From assembly GCA_000708835.1 (NCBI GenBank), contig DF236973.1, forward strand, positions 232,699 to 296,698: DNA of 64,000 nucleotides, given 5' to 3'. Within the stretch, counting starts at the first letter, position 1; the number at the start of each line of letters is the position of its first letter. The notes under the pieces are model-generated. The model searched no databases, was not told the origin of the DNA, and saw only the letters and a program-made list of their open reading frames with translations. This DNA is from Klebsormidium nitens (Eukaryota; Streptophyta; Klebsormidiophyceae; Klebsormidiales; Klebsormidiaceae). The translations under genes and the position numbers were made by a program. Positions 62,801-64,000 of the stretch are shown here, piece after piece.

Positions 62801-63824
62801 GGAGCCTCGGGTGGCTCGGGGAATGGATGGTGGTTTTTGTGGGGGGATGCAGTGAAAAGTTAGTCGGCGGGTCCCGGAGGATCATGTGCGGATTGCTCGT
62901 TCGTGAGACAAGCAATACGACCATTCTTGAGAGGTTCTTGCAGCTTTGCGTTCTTTCCACCGAGGAGCCTTCAAGGAGCCTCTACGAAGTAACTGGAGAG
63001 ATTCTCAGAATAGGGCAAAGTGAAGGTAGCAATCTGATTGTGAAGACCTCTGCAAATTCAGCTCTGCGTTGTCCCGTAGGAGGGAGAGGTGACCATAATC
63101 AAGCAAACAAGCAGTTCAGAAAATGAACCCTTTCTCACCACTTAGCAAGCTTGCAGAAGACCCAAGCCCGCAGGCGACTTTCGGGGCCGCTTATCTTTCA
63201 ATAGGGCTGACGTCAGCCGCCCTGCCCTCTCAGGGCGACGCTGCAGCCACCAACAGTCTCCTACTCAGCGGTCTCCACTGGCTGGCGGCAAACTCCCGAC
63301 ATCAACCCCCGCTAAGACCCTTGAACCTCCCCAATCTCACGCGAGCCTTCTTACGTCCCCTTCTCAACGAAGTCGACCAAAGCTCGGCGGGCCCTGCAAA
63401 CCGGATTCCCGCCTTCAACGCCGCGCTTGAAACGGCCGAGAAGGCTGTTAACAAGGCCCTCTCCGAAGCGCCCCTGAACTGGCCGCCCCCGGAAGTGGAT
63501 GCTTACGAAGGGCCCCGGAAATGGGCGCTCCAGGGCCTGCCACGTGTTGGGTGGAGCGCGCGCCCAGGGCCGTCGGATGCCGCCATCGGACGGCTGAGGG
63601 CGGCCAGGCTGCCCGCCTTCGGAGAGTTTCAGGAGCGCTTTGAAATTGAGGATGCGAATAGAGCGAGAGGAAGTGTGAATAAGCTCTTGGCAACGGTTAT
63701 GGGGGGGCGGGAAAACGATGCGGCGGTGCAGAGAGAAGGGAAGAGGCTGCTTGAGAAGGGGAGAATGGCATACGGGCCGGAAGGGGGGGTGTGGTACCAG
63801 CCAGACTGGGGGGCCATTCTTGAG
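50888..63824 (+). CDS. SAC3: SAC3/GANP-like TREX-2 mRNA-export scaffold with N-terminal FG repeats (3' end outside window)
   Basis: Thirteen exons: 50888-52050, 52493-52668, 53311-53411, 54211-54438, 54978-55208, 56058-56149, 56715-56808, 57320-57415, 58180-58378, 59201-59727, 60778-60996, 61407-62687 and about 63174-63824 (5058 nt, 1686 codons so far, phases consistent). The start is the first in-frame ATG at 50888. Residues 1-387 are Gly/Ser/Pro/Ala-rich with many FG dipeptides (PTFGG, PSFGQ, FSFGA), as in FG nucleoporins and human GANP. The SAC3 core spans about 437-790: IVGTCQDMCHKEERDRR, LDVFERLDGDPERTSADLCVRK, VLRRTMDHLL, FRAYYLLLILE, KNYVRYFRLVHEATYLQACLM. Exons 10-11 (about 794-1042) form a long charged coiled coil. 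Exon 12 includes an acidic region and the SSAIVHVLHAAG...LPEGAGVPLLVVAG segment matching the GANP C-terminal region. SAC3/GANP scaffolds TREX-2 at the pore basket for mRNA export. The acceptor of the last exon is the weakest point. Confidence 0.92.
53718..53804 (+). repeat. Intronic 46-bp tandem repeat, two copies
   Basis: A 41-base CT-rich block starting CTCTCCCTACTGTTCG at 53718 recurs at 53764 (period 46) almost perfectly, in intron 3 of the SAC3-like gene. Confidence 0.75.
55133..55560 (+). repeat. Tandem copies of the 3' part of SAC3 exon 5
   Basis: The last 76 bases of exon 5, coding FFDTEPEFRAYYLLLILETHAEHFK, with the GTAGTG donor and about 45 intronic bases, are repeated at 122-bp spacing. 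The real copy ends at 55208, copy 2 at 55330 (GTAGTG donor kept) and copy 3 at about 55452 (GTGTGT). A decayed fourth copy starts near 55515 and meets a stop (FDTKPNFYGY). Copies 2 and 3 keep the open frame, but they have no acceptor-like CAG before them. Confidence 0.88.
58346..58541 (+). repeat. Duplicate of the 3' end of SAC3 exon 9
   Basis: The end of exon 9 with its donor (58378|GTGAGT) has a diverged second copy whose equivalent point is 58538 (spacing 160). Both share the GTGTTGCACGCGGGGACGGCAG-like block and TAG/CAG before GT. It lies wholly in intron 9. Confidence 0.65.
59991..60860 (+). repeat. Six tandem partial copies of SAC3 exon 11 with acceptor sites
   Basis: The unit is a pyrimidine-rich intron end plus the 5' part of exon 11, coding AALEEKKRRQAAALRRLV and VFLCKKSVEE. 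Equivalent starts: about 59999, 60135, 60303, 60451, 60612 and 60778 (the real exon), spacings about 136-168. The 60451 copy stays open in the exon frame (AALKAKKRHQAAALLHLVVF). The 60612 copy has a one-base gain that shifts frame. Earlier copies are more decayed. Only 60778 continues into RARAERAAAALATVSVPG and the donor at 60997. Confidence 0.87.
62649..62990 (+). repeat. Duplicate of the 3' end of SAC3 exon 12 and following intron
   Basis: The end of exon 12 (RLGEWRVVFVGDA, ending 62687) recurs in diverged form at 62813-62851 (LGEWMVVFVGG), where the donor GTGAGT has become GTGAAA. The intron segment starting TTGCAGCTTTGCGTTC occurs at 62773 and again at 62938. Spacing is 164-165 bp for both, so the unit spans the exon end and part of the intron. 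Confidence 0.75.
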
Positions 63825-64000
63825 GTGAGCGAGGGGGGTCCACGAAGAAAAGAGAACGAATGCGCATGAATGTTGAGTCCCGAATGGAGTAGAGCCTAGC
63901 ACGCTCCAAGCAATCAAGAAAGGGTACTTGGAAAAGTCGGGCCAGTGTTCTTTTGCCCACAATATTTCTATCGTCCGGCAGCCCTGGCGGAATCCCTAAG

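Overview
This 64 kb window is nuclear DNA from an intron-rich eukaryote of moderate GC content. The gene set (a plant-type single-pass gp210 nucleoporin, a SAC3/GANP mRNA-export protein with FG repeats, an MBD/AT-hook chromatin protein), introns of roughly 100-1500 bp with canonical GT-AG ends, and the absence of any bacterial operon layout suggest the green lineage, probably a streptophyte (charophyte-type) alga. That taxonomic call is inference. A 470-base run of N at 34034-34503 marks a scaffold gap.

Layout. 1-5002 (+): 3' part of a SNF2-family ATPase, eight exons, phase-consistent to the stop. 5003-7235: no supported gene. 7236-8609 (+): two-exon protein with two membrane segments around an extracytosolic domain. 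8700-12100: no supported gene. 12146-15100 (-): fragmentary multi-exon gene for a cysteine-rich, possibly secreted repeat protein. 17132-24013 (-): MBD protein with AT-hooks, six exons, 1103 aa. 25576-26901 (+): single-exon membrane-anchored SAM methyltransferase. 27337-28243: short element with perfect 24-bp terminal inverted repeats. 28938-32905 (-): type II membrane glycosyltransferase of family GT25, six exons, 387 aa. 33000-34700: GTAC/CCTACC-rich low-complexity DNA around the gap. 36064-50510 (-): gp210/NUP210, 18 exons, about 1996 aa. 50888 to beyond 63824 (+): SAC3/GANP-like TREX-2 scaffold, 13 exons seen, 3' end outside the window.

How genes relate. gp210 and SAC3 start head-to-head only 377 bp apart. 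Both products belong at the nuclear pore, so a shared bidirectional promoter is likely. The other genes have no obvious common pathway.

Most unusual observation. At least five genes (SNF2, MBD, GT25, gp210, SAC3) carry tandem arrays of PARTIAL exon copies next to the real exon. Each unit contains one splice site plus the adjoining part of the exon and of the intron, repeated 2-8 times at roughly 105-190 bp spacing, often about 150-170 bp. Copies keep acceptor or donor sites and often open, phase-compatible reading, but lack the other exon boundary. The largest array is the eightfold one upstream of gp210 exon 14 (38.29-39.80 kb). This looks like a recurrent nucleosome-scale intragenic duplication process that creates decoy splice sites.
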